A stretch of DNA of 64,000 nucleotides from Acheta domesticus (GCA_031308135.1 JAHLJT010003656.1:71194984-71258983), one strand, 5' to 3'; positions 11,196 to 23,740 are shown, numbered from the stretch's first letter. Program-made: numbers and translations. The notes: a model not told the origin generated them from the sequence alone.

Positions 11196-11960
11196 ATGCT
11201 ATATTCCCGAATTTTAGGCTCCTCTGGATTTCTCAAGATCGTAGGCGCTGCTAGCTTTAGACTAAAGCTAGCAGCGCCAACCCAGAATAAATCTCAAAAT
11301 CAATTCAAAAATCTGAAACACTTCCCAAAATTTAAGAATAATTTTAGGCTCTTAGAAAAAAATAATCCCCGTGTTCATATTCCAAAAATCAGGGCTGTAC
11401 AAAGCGAAACAATTAACATTGATTCTCATGGGCGAAAAAACACCAAAACCAAAAAACCTTAGAAAAAATCTGAAACCCGTCCCAAAAGTTAAGAATAATT
11501 TTAGGCTCTTGGAAAAAAATTGTCCCCGTGCTCATATTCCGAAAATCAGGGCTGTACAAGGTGAAACAATTATCATTGGTTACATTTGGGCCAATAAACA
11601 CCAAAATCAAAAAACCTTAGGAAAAATCTGAAATCCCTCCAAAAGTTAAGAATAATTTTAGGCTCTTAGATAAAAAATTTCCCTCGTTTATATTCCAAAA
11701 ATCAGGGTTGTGCAAAGAGAAACAATAATCATTGTTTCTTACGGGCTAATAATTATCAAATTCAAAAAACCGTGGAAAAATCAGAAACTCTTTAATTTTT
11801 ATAATATTGAACTTTAATAATATTTTGGGCACTAAGAAAAAAGTATTTCGGATTTCATTTCCAAAATTCTGAGCTGTTAAACAAACAATTAACAATGTTT
11901 CTTATGGAGAAACACCAAAATCAATAAACATTAGAAAAAGTGTAAAGCCTTACCCTCACC
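11196..11960. repeat. Tandem repeat array, forward block
   Basis: About five units of roughly 155-165 bp, each with AATAATTTTAGGCTCTTAGA, then a CCCCGTG...ATTCC segment and ATCAGGGCTGTACAAAG. The same units appear reverse complemented at 12630-13262 and 14889-15110. Confidence 0.8.
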
Positions 11961-11964
11961 TCGC

Positions 11965-12545
11965 TGCAACTAGGGTTGCGACATCGATGTCGATGTTTTT
12001 AATACATTCATGTTTCCATAGTCGATGTTTTAAACATCGATGTATTGAAGTCGATGTTTCTTGATCATTGATGTTTTATGCACGATTTTTTACGCTTACG
12101 ATGTTTTGTAGGTAGTTGAGAAATTCACACAATCACAATTTTGTAAAAAATGAAAGTATGAAATAAAAACTGAAAAAACACCTGTCTATTTTCGGTCCGA
12201 AAATCACAAACACGATATGTACTACACTCTTTCAAGAGACTGTTATACTTCGCCGGAAATGATTATGGTGCCCTGATATTTTCTTTGTTTTTCCTTGCAT
12301 ATCGCACATAAAGAGGCGATTTTAACTTTTTTTCAGTTACATTTTAATTATATAATAATATGGACTACCACTGGCAAATTAAATGCACGAATCTAATCTG
12401 AAAGATTACTAAACATACTATCAAACATAAATGTTCAAAATCATCGATGGCTTTTGATCGGTCTATTTTTAACATCAATGTTTTACTTTGGAACATCTAT
12501 GATAAGGAACATCGATATTTTATTGTCATTGTTACATCATTAGCT
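11965..12545. repeat. ATCGATGT-rich element between the two arrays
   Basis: Contains many copies of ACATCGATGTTTT in both directions at each edge, a subterminal-motif pattern seen in hAT-type elements. It begins CTAGGGTTGCGACATCGATG. A matching terminal repeat at the other end was not convincing, so the hAT assignment is tentative. Confidence 0.4.
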
Positions 12546-12629
12546 ACAATTACACAATTGAAGATAGATTTCTTCTGTTAATGAAATTTATTTTTAAAGA
12601 CATTTGTGATAGTTCTGTTCAATTCTTCG

Positions 12630-13262
12630 AAAATATGAGTGGTTTTCTTGAAATTTCGTGCAAAATATAGCAGATTGTTTCGCTTTGTACAGCCCTGATT
12701 TTTGGAATATAACTGCGGAGATAATTTTTTTCTAAGAGCATAAATTATTCTTAACTTTTCGGAGAGGTTTCAGATTTTTCCTAAGGTTTTTTCTTTATTC
12801 GCCCGTAAGAACCAATGTTAATTGTTTCGCTTTGTACAGCCCTGATTATTGGAATAGGAGCACGGGGATAATTTTTTTTCCAAGAGCCTAAAATTATTCT
12901 TAACTTTTGGGATCGGTTTTAGATTTTTCCTAAGGTTTTTTGATTTTGGTGTTTATTCGCCCTTAAGAACCAATGTTAATTGTTTCGCTTTGTACAGCTC
13001 TGATTATTGGAATAGGAACACGGGGATAATTTTTTTCCAAGAGCCTAAAATTATTTTTAACTTTTGGGAGCGGTTTCAGATTTTTCCTAAGGTTTTTTGA
13101 GTTTGGTGTTTATTCGCCCTTAAGAACCAATGTTAAATGTTTCGCTTTGTACAGCCCTGATTTTTGGAATATAAACGCGGCTATAATTTTTTTCTAAGAG
13201 CCTAAAATTATTCTTAACTTTTGGGAGGGGTTTCAGAATTTTCCCAAGGTTTTTTTGATTTT
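12630..13262. repeat. Tandem repeat array, reverse block
   Basis: Four units of about 157 bp in inverse orientation to 11196-11960, so the region 11.2-13.3 kb is a large imperfect palindrome of tandem repeats. Confidence 0.8.
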
Positions 13263-15815
13263 TACTTTCCCGTATACGTACTATACACGGAGTAATATAC
13301 GTAGTATAGGGAAAGTTATGTAATGCTGCGCGAAAAAATTGCCAATTTTCGGCGGAAAAAATTAATTGCAGGGCCGTGAAAACGAAAAAGTGGATAAAAC
13401 CAGTTGCTAAATTAAGAAAAAAAATCCCCTAACACGTGGTGGAGCCAGAAACCCTGTTTTCTAGGTCATTGATACCGAAAAACCGATTGAAAGGAAAACG
13501 TCCGTCTGTCCGTCCGTCTGTCCGTCCGTCTGTCCGTCCGTCTGTCCGTCCATCTGTCCGTCCGTCTGTGAACACTGCTAGCGCCTAAACCATACGTACG
13601 ATTTCTTCCTAAATGTATATTCCCTGGTCGATCTGATTCTAGTCGAAGCTTTGAGATTTTTCAAAATTTGGGGGTACTTTATGTGAAGCCCCCCGGGGAT
13701 TTTCAAAATTTTCACAAAAACGGCTCCACATTTTTTCTTTAAATTTCTTGTATGAATAGAGTAAAATACACTTATTAACATGGCGTATGTCCGATTTTCA
13801 CGGATAACTCTGAATTTTTCGAAAATTGTGAAAGTTTGAATTTTTTTCGGTGTCTTTCTCCAGCTACAAAATTGACGATAGAGATTTTTTCTTCAAATAA
13901 AATTTGTTCTGCATATTGAGTTCTTTCATAAGGGTCATGTAAATGTTTCTCAGAATTTTAGTAGTTTTTGTGCAATATTGCGTGCAATATGTGCAACATT
14001 AAAAAATTACAAAAACAATATTTTCTCAAAAACGGCTCCAAATGTTTTCTTTAAACTTTGGGTAGGGATAGTGGTAAATTTACTCTATCAGATGACATAA
14101 AAGCCATATTGATCTATCGGTTGGTTTTTTCAAAAATTACAAAAATGTAAATTTTTTTACATGTTTCTCACGTCGATAATATTTACATTAGCGGCGATTT
14201 TTTTACATTATTATTCTTAGGAGTACATATCCTTTAAATAATGTCAAGTAAAGTTTCTCGGAAACACAACCGTTTTCTGTGAAAAGTAGCTCAAAATTTC
14301 GCATTTTCAGAAACCCTCAAACGCCATTTTCTCATATATGGCTGCAAATTTTTTCTTCAAACTTTTGTAACGGATAGTGCTAATTACTCTCTTTAGTATA
14401 GCGTAAAGTTTATTTTGAGGTTTTTTTTTGTTTTTTCAAAAATTACATAATTGTAATTGTTTTGAAAGCTCTCTCACATCTTTAATATGCACATTACCAA
14501 CAATTTGTAAAGATTACTATATTTGTGAGTATAAGTGCTTTAAATAACTTCAAATAAAGTATTTTGAAAACTCAAAACTTTTCTGTGAAAATGAGCTTCA
14601 AATTTCGCATTTTTAGTAGCGCTGAAAACGCCATTTTCTCTTAAACGGCACATAATTTTTAAAAGAAAATTACCATTTATGACTAGGTTTTATTGTTCTT
14701 TAATATTCTAAAATTAATGTCTCCGTTCTACCAATAGGAAACCGAAAAATTAAGAAAATGACCAAAAAATGTACTTTTGATGGTGATAGATGACAGCTGG
14801 CAAGAAAGAGTTTGTGGTAATTAGAGAAGACCCAAGGAAATAGAAAACTAATACGGGAAAGTCTGTGCCATTCTGTAGCACCACTAGCTGTGTTTATTCG
14901 CCCATATGAAACCAATGATAAATGTTTCGATAATTTTTTTCCAAGAACCTAAAATTATTCTTAACTTTTGGGAGGGGTTTCAGATTTTTCCTAGGGTTTT
15001 TTGATTTTCGTGTTTATTCGCCCATTAGAATCAATGTTAATTGTTTCGCTTCGTACAGCCCTGATTTTGGAATATGAACACGATAATTTTTTTCCAAGAG
15101 TTTCTCAAAATTCCGCATTTTCAGAAACGCTTAAACATCTATTTCTCAGAAATGGCTCCAATTTTTTTCATACTTATCGAATGCATAGTGCTAATTGCAC
15201 TCTTTAATATAACGTAAAATTCTTTTTGGAGTATTTTTTGTTTTTTTCAAAAATTACACAAATGTAATATTTTGAAAGATCTCTCACACCTTTAATATGC
15301 GCATTATCAGCAATTTGTAAACACTGTGGTATTTTCGAGTGTAAGTGCTTCAAATGATTCAAATGAAGTTTTTCGAAAAGAAATTTCTGTGAAAATGAGT
15401 TTCAAATTTTGCATTTTGAATAGCGCTTAAACTGCATTTGTTTAAAAACAGCTCCAAGTTTTTCAAAGAAAATTGGCATTTAGGACGTGATTTTACTGTT
15501 CTTTAATATTCTTAAAAGAATATTTCCGTTTTTCTATTAAGAAACCGAAAAATTAAGATAATGTTTAAAAAACGAACTTTGGGCGACGATAGATGGCAGC
15601 TGGCAAGAATGTGTCATCTCCAAATAACTTGCCGAGATCAAAGTAACTAGAAACCTAACACGGGAAAGTCTGTATCTTTGTGAAGCGCCACTAGTTCGTT
15701 ATCAAGGCCCGGCAAATTTTTTTCTGCCGAAATCTGCTGTTTTTTCCCACAGCATTACATAAATTTCCCTATACTACATATGGTACTCCGTATATACGTA
15801 TGTATACGGGAAAGT
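13262..15815. mobile_element. Long inverted-repeat element, copy 2
   Basis: Left end TACTTTCCCGTATACGTACT; right end is the inverse, ...GTATACGGGAAAGTA. The terminal inverted repeats run about 130 bp with mismatches (both contain AGTATAGGGAAA, a GCCGGGCC-like box and AACGAA). The interior repeats the CGGCTCCAAATTTTTTCTTT unit seen at 3251. A piece of the 157-bp tandem array (14889-15110) and a partial second interior copy (15110-15660) lie inside. No transposase is present, so it would need one supplied from elsewhere. Confidence 0.7.
13499..13567. repeat. (GTCC)n/(GTCT)n microsatellite
   Basis: Alternating CCGT and CTGT tetramers inside the inverted-repeat element. Confidence 0.9.
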
Positions 15816-15834
15816 AACTAGTAGAACAATTGAA

Positions 15835-16800
15835 AAGCTGTTAAGAAACATTGTGTGTACAAAAATATGCTAAATAGGAAAGAAAATTGTGAGAAAGTTG
15901 AGGGAATTAAAAATAAACGAATAACGATAAATAAATTAGGATGACGCTAACTGTCAAGTGATATAATATATAAATAAGTTTAGGGATTGTCACAAATGTT
16001 ATAAAACATATAATAACCTCTATATATTTTATCTCAAACTTGTCAAACAATTTAAATACAGTCATATTAATTTGCAAAAAGGATTAAACCATTGAGAACG
16101 ACGTTTCAGTTTTACAAAGATTGCAGTTATCTTCAGAATACGACATATGTATGAAATAAGTTGAATGCGACGACGCAGACGCTGTAAATTGTTTTAAAAG
16201 TGTTTTCGTGTTCGAAAATTTCATTCACACATCATTTCTTCAGTTCTAGATTTTTTTAAAGAAGTTCTTACAATATCTGACAATGATCTTACCAAGGAAT
16301 CGTAGAAGCTGATGTTATACTCCCCTTCTAAAATTCTTAACAGCCAATGGCCTTGTATGGTACTTAATTACGGGATATGAAGTGCTGATATTGCTATTTC
16401 GAAATTTTTCTCTCCCCAAAAATTATTGTATGTAACAATGATGCGAATAGTTACAATAGTAGAATTGTTTTCTTGCTAATATTCGCAAAAATACTCATGA
16501 ATTATCACCGGCAAGCTTTTCTTCAGCTCTATTTTCTAGTAAGGTCATTCTCAATTTATTCCGAAAACTCTGTCGCAAATTTTATACTACTACTTCGATT
16601 CTTCCCCGGATTTGCATAATACTTCCATATAATGGTCCCGTAATTTTTGAAGATATTAAAACTCCATAAACAGTCTGATTTGTGTTTACTTCTTTTTCTG
16701 CAATTGCTCTATTAACCGTTTCGTAGGCGAATCTATGTAAACATTGAAAGGCTAAACATAAAATATTTGGTTTCTGTGACTGTACGTAGGTTTTTGAAAA
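15835..16800. repeat. Segmental duplication, copy 1 (right half)
   Basis: Aligns with 33780-34800. It contains the decayed counterpart (about 16440-16650, reverse strand) of the small ORF at 34441-34668, here with several stops. Confidence 0.75.
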
Positions 16801-17370
16801 ATTTATTTTAATAAAAATGGAAAACTGTTGAATATAAATTAAAATCTACCGCGCGATTCACTTATTAAACTTAAAAATGGCAACAATCAGTGTCAGCATT
16901 GAATAGCGAAACAATATTATGGCGTCGTGGAGCGAAAATTGCCTCTGTGTACGGGAGTTTAATCAACGCCACCCCCATGCAGATGGCCTATCAACTAACA
17001 ACAACTATTAACCAAGATTGCAGCGCCAAAACATCAAATAGATTACCGTGGGTTACTACTGGTAGCGCGTCATAGTATAAAATGTAACACAACCTTCTTC
17101 TCTGGACGTAGTTGGATGCTAAAACCCAGGGCTTCGGGAAGTACACATACGCAGCTATATTATTCTATAAGTGTCTTTGAAATACTAGTAAATCCATATA
17201 GTTCAAAATCTATTTCCAAGTCGGAAATGTAAACTCTAGTTCGCGCGTCACTCCTGTTTCACAACTTATTTTACACCAAGAAAAAGGATTAAAATTATAT
17301 TACTGCTGGAGGTAAGTAATTGAATTTAATTGAAGAAACATCTTTAATATCAAAGAGCTTCGTATTAGCC
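16801..17370. other. Spacer, nothing recognised
   Basis: No coding or repeat signal that I can support. A 61-codon forward frame at 16890-17075 shows no motif. Confidence 0.4.
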
Positions 17371-17371
17371 T

Positions 17372-17830
17372 TTTATTGAAAACTGAGCACGTGTGGGTCT
17401 TCCAGCGCCTGCCTTGCGTGAAACTCGTGCAGCTCTTCCTTTGAAATCTCAAGAAGGCCACACTCCCAAGGTAGTAAAGTCAGATGAAAAATTAAACCCT
17501 CTCTTAAATCATGCGTTTGCTCCCAAACTATATATGCATTGCAACAGCGCCACGAGCGCTGTGCGAATGCGAAAACAGAATCATTCTGAGCAGTAATGTA
17601 AATTCTGGGTAAAATGTATCCCATGTGATGGTTTTCTCCTCCACTTAATCTACTTATTCTATTCTACGCTTATAACATAAAACACGTGCCGCCGCCGCCA
17701 CCGCCACGCCCGATGCAGGGACTGCAAAAAATTATTGTATGTAACAATGCAGCGCTTCCTTTGAAATCTGAAGAAGGCAACACTCCCAAAGTAGTAAAGT
17801 CAGTTGAAAAATTAAACCCTCTCTTTAAAT
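17372..17830. repeat. Locally duplicated block resembling terminal-exon flanks
   Basis: 17436-17510 and 17745-17825 are near copies of each other. The block also carries, at 17516-17554, the conserved segment found about 80 bp upstream of the terminal exons of genes A and B. A TTTATT at 17372-17377 would be a reverse-strand AATAAA. I read this as a relic of another terminal-exon region, but no exon homologous to the others could be translated. Confidence 0.35.
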
Positions 17831-18922
17831 CTCATTTTGCAAAAATTGACGATTAAATTTACTAATACGAAAAGTTAATGTTAAAATTTTACGAGGGAGG
17901 GCTCTAGTTCCGCCTAGATTTGCTATTTCACACTGTACAGTGGTAGGATTTTCGACACTTGTTAGATAATAAATAGCCTCTGTCTGGAGGAAAGTTGTTA
18001 CGGCGGTTGCTCTGATCTGTAACTTTTTGTGTTCTTTCCGATCAGAATCAGACCTTGTCGTATACTCCTTCCTTCCTTCTTTACTTACTTACCTACTTAC
18101 TTACTTACCCACAAACACACAGACGCTACACAAGTCAAGAGATCAATCAGAAGCATGGAATGTGTTTCTCTCTTGTAGGAAATAACTGAATGGGGAAACT
18201 TACGTAATCTGAGGTATAGGATGGCGCCGGGTCTCACCATTCAGCGGGAGAAGAGCCACGTCAACTCCCGAAATAAAAACCTGCAATTACAATCGCGCAA
18301 CTAAATAACTAATCACGCGACTACTAAGTCATGGGAGATAGTTAGAACGATCGTAGCTTCTGACGCGCCAGGAATTTGGACACGATTAATCAAACTAAAA
18401 TCTCACCAGAGACGGGACTAGAACCCTAGGAACTCCTGGTCCGAACAGATACTGCTGAAATGTAGATTCTTGACTAAACTAAGCAGGTATATTTCCAATA
18501 TAATTTCCATATTCACAAGTTCGGGAACATGTGGTAAGCAGTAAGAAAAGGTTGGGGGAACATTTCATGAAAATTGAGACAATGATTGAGGCAACATTAT
18601 GTGAACGTTTGAGGTAATGTAGAAAGTAAAGGTAAGCATTTGAATGGAACACTTGAGGGAGCATTTGAAGAACATTTAGAGAGTGTGTTGAGGCCTGGGG
18701 AGGGGGGGCGCATATGGAGAAGCATGAGGGGGGGGCAACTGGCAATGCACAAGAGGGGACACATGTGATGAATATGTGAAGAAGCATGTAGTCATGCGGG
18801 ACATCCAGAAGTATACATACGAGAGAGCATGTAAAAAAAGCGAAAGGAATATATATCGAGGAACATGCGATGGTCTGGTAGAGCAAAGGGTTGAGAGCAA
18901 TTGATTAAATTACAATTTGCAA
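17831..18922. other. Spacer downstream of gene A
   Basis: Includes (CTTC)n/(CTTA)n at about 18067-18110 and a segment at about 18180-18330 similar to 48370-48500 downstream of gene C. A purine-rich tract (18490-18890) yields long but compositionally odd reverse-strand frames that I do not accept as genes. Confidence 0.45.
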
Positions 18923-18928
18923 TTTATT
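18923..18928 (-). promoter_or_regulatory. Polyadenylation signal of gene A
   Basis: TTTATT on the plus strand is AATAAA for the minus gene, about 60 bp past its stop codon. Confidence 0.55.
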
Positions 18929-18989
18929 GCATAATCTTCTCTATATTATAAATTGTTCTAAGATGTTCCACAAAAGTTTCTCGATGATC

Positions 18990-19105
18990 TCAGTCATCGG
19001 TCTCCTCATCCGCCAAGTCTGAGTCTTCCCAATGATACCCGCTGGCATAAGGTGGCCGATCCTTCACTAAGTACTTGTATTCTTCATCTGTAACCAATTT
19101 TATAT
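18990..19105 (-). pseudogene. Gene A terminal exon
   Basis: Acceptor TTTGCAG; 37 codons in phase 1 from IKLVTDEEY to the TGA at 18990-18992. It lacks the cysteine found here in B, C, D and E. Confidence 0.65.
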
Positions 19106-19185
19106 CTGCAAATTAAATGAGAAGTACGTATGTTAAAAGCTTAGTAAAAATTGGTGCAAAATTCTGTACTTTAGTACCACATACG

Positions 19186-19224
19186 TTTGTTCCCAAACTA
19201 TATATGCAATGCAACAGCGCCACG
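19186..19224. repeat. Conserved CCCAAACTATATATGCA segment (A copy)
   Basis: A roughly 39-bp segment also present at 17516-17554 and 43334-43372. It lies about 80 bp upstream of the terminal exon in both A and B. Confidence 0.6.
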
Positions 19225-19428
19225 GGTTGTAAATTAAGAAAGATATTTGAATTCTAAAAGTACTGTGCACATGTCTGTGGATGCCATTTTAAAATAAATT
19301 AGTCCAGCTTAAATAATTGCCAACAACGTACTTTTTTCGTTCATTTTTTCCATGTTCCGAATTAGATTTGTTTTTTTCCACGTTAAACTGTTTCAGTTAT
19401 TCGGCATCAGAGGTTCCCTAACAATTTT

Positions 19429-19450
19429 ACTTTCCCCTATACTATACGTA
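19429..19450. repeat. Fragment of inverted-repeat element end
   Basis: TACTTTCCCCTATACTATAC resembles the terminus of the elements at 3251 and 13262; the rest is missing. Confidence 0.35.
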
Positions 19451-19603
19451 CCGTAAAACGAGGTGAATAGGATAAAATCCGGCGAACAACTTTAAAACCC
19501 GTAAAATTATACAGAGTAGAAATAAAAATTGCAAATCAGAGCGCCAGTCATCAGTTTAGCCTTTGTGGTATGCACTAAGGGCTATTTTGTATATAAATTG
19601 TGG

Positions 19604-19948
19604 TCACTCTGACTTCCAGCGTGCTGACCACATGTGGGCGGGAAATCCCATGATTACATAGCTGTCAAAACTGTTTACTGTGGGGTGTGTTCTGGACTTC
19701 TGTATTATCAAAAGCGTACTTCTACCGGGTACCCAGACTTCAACCGCTCCTCCAATTTTCGAAGAGTCTCCGATGCTGATATTGCGCCCTTCGGCGACGA
19801 CGAGGCATGCTGCCATTGGCTTGCACGTTTCCACGTTGTTTGACGTCTCTACACCGACTGAGTGAGGCGTAACATTGACCTGACCTGTCACACAAAGGAG
19901 GACGCTGTTAGGCCAACGTGCACGCCATCTCAATGCAAATTTAAGCAC
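19604..19948 (-). other. Unrecognised 114-codon ORF in gene A intron 2
   Basis: Open from MLKFALRWRARWPNS to SARWKSE and more GC-rich than its surroundings. No domain is recognised and no second copy was seen in the window. It could be a transposon fragment; coding status is uncertain. Confidence 0.25.
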
Positions 19949-19984
19949 TTCTTATGGGTGCTACTTATTCCACTTATTTCTAAG

Positions 19985-20345
19985 TGATTTCGACCATTCC
20001 TTCTGGGTACAGGCAAAAACAATGTGGCATATGCACCAATCTCCTATATTATTTCAGTAGTATACTTTCCCTTTGCGGCTCTCACTCGCAACCAATCTTT
20101 ATAAATGAGGTCTCTAAAGAAAGAGACTTTCACGGAGACGTGACGAATTGCACTTCGACTTTAAAAATATGGATGCTGTTTTTACAGCATCAAGAAATTC
20201 ATGTAAAATGCAACCCGCAACGCAGTCAGATTTTTTAAAAATATATCTCGTTTAATAACTTCTAAACGAAGCGTTCTATAGACTTAAAAACTAAAACTTT
20301 GAGGCTACATGCCTCAAAGAAACGTTTCTCACACCGTAATCTATA
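19985..20345 (-). repeat. Dispersed repeat, copy 1 of 3
   Basis: Reverse complement matches 24120-24460; a more diverged copy is at 62080-62530. Shared landmarks are CCAATCTTTATAAATGAGGT and the GAGGC...GCCTC stem near 20300. Confidence 0.7.
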
Positions 20346-21550
20346 GGATAAGATCTTCTTCACCATTCTATTACATTTTTGGTGGTTCCGACTCTTCTCG
20401 ATTCTACCCACCTGCTCTGAGCCTGTAGAATCTGTAACTGTTTGTGAAAGTACTAATTACTTGATATTCTAACGATTGATTACACGGGTGTACCTTCTTG
20501 TTCGATAATACAGTTAAATAAAAATAGTTTGTATTGAAGGGTGTATAATATTGTTATCAATTACAAGGTGACATATAGAAGAAGTGACAGCCCAAGAATG
20601 AGTGAAGAATTACAGCCTTAATACGGAAATAAAAAATAAAGAAGAGGGTTCTTGCATGGGTACATGTGAGAACCCTCACATGCGCGATTTCTGGCATGGG
20701 TACGCTAGTTATGATTGTATCTGTTTTTGCCGCGAGGGCATCTCAGCGCATATTTCATATTTCGTTCAAATATTTTACTTCTAAGCGATTATCTCAGGCT
20801 TTGCGCACGTAACGGATCGTAATTGTACAACTCACCATTTTCACCCATAACGTTCCTCAACAGTTCATAGCAAATACCACAGTTTATAGCAAATAGAATT
20901 TTATTACACTAATTATTTATGCATAGCTCTAATTACTTTCTAACTTGTCTTGGATGCAACATTATCATCGAAAATGTTCTCTTTAAGGAACAGAAACTGC
21001 TCGTGCATTTTATTCACGTAACAAGATTCTTTCCAAAATCAGTTATGCTCTATCCTCAGAAACATACATAATTTCAAATATCTTCTGCAAATACTACAAA
21101 GCTTCTATGAAAATACTAATGACAGAACATGTCAGTCATTCAGCAAGAATGTTAACGGTCCATAAAACAATCACTGATGGTGAAATGCGTGAACATTACC
21201 CCAGTCTGAATTCTAAAACCATTTGCTTGAAAATTCTCAGCTTGTATATGGAATACAGGTGATTTCTTCCGTTACTACGAAATTATTTCTCTCATGCTAC
21301 CGTAAAACACCGGCATTTTTACGTCACTAGTTCTATTACACTTCATTGCACACCTCTTGCGACAAAGCAAACTTGAAGTGTCGCGCAATCGTGGCAGATC
21401 GTGGAGAAAGGACGAGAGGTTGAATACACAAAGATCGAAGACCGACCTCCGTTTGTTGAAAAATAGCTCCGCCCAAACGGCAAACCTTGCAGCAAACGGT
21501 TAGCGGTGACCGCCTTGGCGTAGCACAATTTTTCCCGTCGACCACGCCAC
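20346..21550. other. Intronic sequence, partly shared with 42425-42480
   Basis: 20735-20800 (GCGCATATTTCATATT...TTTTACTTCTAAGC) matches 42450-42490, a trace of the unit duplication. The rest shows nothing recognisable. Confidence 0.45.
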
Positions 21551-21551
21551 C

Positions 21552-21768
21552 TATACTGCGATTTTTCTAACATATATGTCACGGCATTTCGCGTCTTTTC
21601 TCGGTCTTGCCGGTAGAAGTCGCATGATCGCAAGCACTGTACATACGGTCGCGACCGTGCGAAATCTAGCAGAACGGCTGAGAAAGACGCGAAATCCCCG
21701 GACATATTCCATCGCGAAGATGGGATTTGAGTGACCTTGAGGGTCGCAGTTAAAAAAATCGCAGTATA
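21552..21768. mobile_element. Small inverted-repeat element (MITE-like)
   Basis: Ends TATACTGCGATTTTTCTAAC and its inverse GTTAAAAAAATCGCAGTATA, 217 bp apart, with further partial inverse matches inside (GCATTTCGCGTCTTTTCTC against the right side). A 148-codon reverse ORF across it (21343-21789) is a by-product. Class not determined. Confidence 0.6.
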
Positions 21769-22397
21769 ACACCGAACACGCGGCCTCACCTCTATATTTT
21801 CCCTGGCTAATTATTGGTATTAGTGTTCTATGTTACTGAGAGACTGTGTATATTTATATTTTTGTAATTAGCTGCCACCGGGTTATGCCCATTTGCAGTA
21901 TAAATAAATCTAATCTAAACCTCACACCCCGGCCCTTCGAAACCTTCTTCGTTTGTTCGTTCGCCACCCTGCCTCTCCCCCTCCGCGCGCGGCACCGTCC
22001 CCAGGTAAGAGGGGCACACCCCTTCCTCACCCCTCTCAGCTACTGATAAGAAAATGTCGGCATCGAACGGCGTCGCCGCGAACGCGAGGCGAACGAGCGG
22101 TGAAATTTTGTAGCTTGTCAGTGATCGGACACCCCCCCCTCCATTCCTCCTCCTTACATAGCTTTAAATTCGATTAAATTTACTTTCTTTAAAAGGAGCT
22201 CGGAACTCATGCAACTCATGAAACTCGGAACTCTTGCGGGGCTTTTCTGGTAAAGTAAGCCACGTAGATAGTAGGTTTGCTGAGCGGGCTTATTATGAGC
22301 TTCCCCTCAATACTTATGTGTGTTTGTATGTATATATAGTGTAACAGGTCATTACATACGAAGAATATAATTCAAAACAAATCAATTATATATTAAC
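21769..22397. other. Spacer with a GC-rich patch, nothing recognised
   Basis: 21930-22130 is unusually C-rich. No ORF or RNA structure could be supported. Confidence 0.4.
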
Positions 22398-22720
22398 TAG
22401 CGTACCCGTGCGAGAACTCTCGCATGTTAAATCCCACCCTTTCCCTATCCATTTGTCTATCCTTTTCATAAAGGAGAGGAACTACTAATGTACTTACAGA
22501 ATATCAAACAAAATAACAATGCTATTGATGTTTGAAACAAATTTTCAATTAAAGTTTATTCAACATTATAGAGAGATGTTCTTGGAACAATTCATACTTC
22601 TTTAAAAAAAACATTTGAAGAAATGTTTTAAATCTTCCTTGAGAGTAAGCTTTTCGCTTTCCTTCATAGTCAAATAATAGAAAAGGTTTTTACTCTTGAG
22701 AAAACCAAGTAAAGTAGTGC
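22398..22720. repeat. Direct repeat, copy 1 (GCGTACCCGTGCGAGAACTC)
   Basis: Starts GCGTACCCGTGCGAGAACTC and is repeated in the same direction at 23392-23740 with shared AACATTTGAAGAAAT and TTGGAACAATTC landmarks. Starts of the form ACTAGCGTACCCGTGCG occur in dispersed repeats of many invertebrates; family not assigned. Confidence 0.65.
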
Positions 22721-23391
22721 GAAAATACCGGATCGGGCAAGAACAGACCTACTCATTGCAATATTATTTAACTTTCCTTGATTTGTTATGAAGAACCGAA
22801 TGGGTTTTGGAAAGTCAGGGTGCCAGCTTGCTGGGGTGAGAATATTGAAAAATTATTTGTATACTAAATGGTATTGAATTATTTTCTGCGTCCTTACGTA
22901 CCTCAAGAAAAGCAATTCCGAGCCAAAAAAATAATCAAACTAAAGTTTTCACCTTTGAGTACTAAATACCATTTGTTACCATTAGAAACAATTTAGTATG
23001 CTTAGAATTCACTTCGCTACATGGGAATGTTGCTCAAACGATGTGTGCATTTTTAATATCTTCACGAACCAACACCTTGAGTTTCATTATCAAACGGTGT
23101 TTTATTTACAATATGAGTTTGCTGCTGGGCGTTGGTACATCCAGATACCGCCAACGTTTAAATCATGCGTTTGGACTGCGATCGTTGGTAGTTGTCGGAT
23201 GACTTGCACTATTCTTTCTATAATTTTAAATTTAGTTGTTTTTTAATTGATTCACGTAGTATTGTAGGCTAGCGCGTTTTGATTTTTGTTTTCCATTTAT
23301 TTCAAGCTATTTTTTTTTAGCTACTCTAAAAAGTTTGTTCTTTTACAAGTTTTACAAGTTTTTTACTTCTACAAGTTTTTCCCCACCACCT
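22721..23391. other. Spacer between the direct repeats
   Basis: Forward frame of 82 codons at 22998-23246 without motifs. Nothing else seen. Confidence 0.4.
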
Positions 23392-23740
23392 CTGCGTACC
23401 CGTGCGAGAACTCTCGCTTGTTAGACCCCACACTCATCCCTATCCTTCTATTTTCATTCTAAGAAGGAAAGTAGTAAACGAAACGTGTCCATAAAGGTAA
23501 CTTGCAATGTACTAACACAATTAAAAACAAAAAAAAACAATGCAATTAATGTGTAAAATAAATTTTCAATAAATATTTATTCAATATCATGGAGAATTTG
23601 CTTGGAACAATTCCCAACACTTACTTAAAAACATTTGAAGAAATTATTCAATATTCTTTGTCAGTTAGGTATTATTTTTTCGTGATAGTCACAAAATATT
23701 AGCTTTTTACTTTTGAGAAAGCTATGTGGCTGAACCCGTT
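23392..23740. repeat. Direct repeat, copy 2
   Basis: Diverged partner of 22398-22720. Confidence 0.65.

Noticed and set aside
18479..18900. 135-codon and 74-codon reverse ORFs
   Set aside because: They come from a purine-rich tract, overlap in different frames and have no recognisable motif.
21343..21789. 148-codon reverse ORF
   Set aside because: It crosses a 217-bp inverted-repeat element and has no family resemblance.
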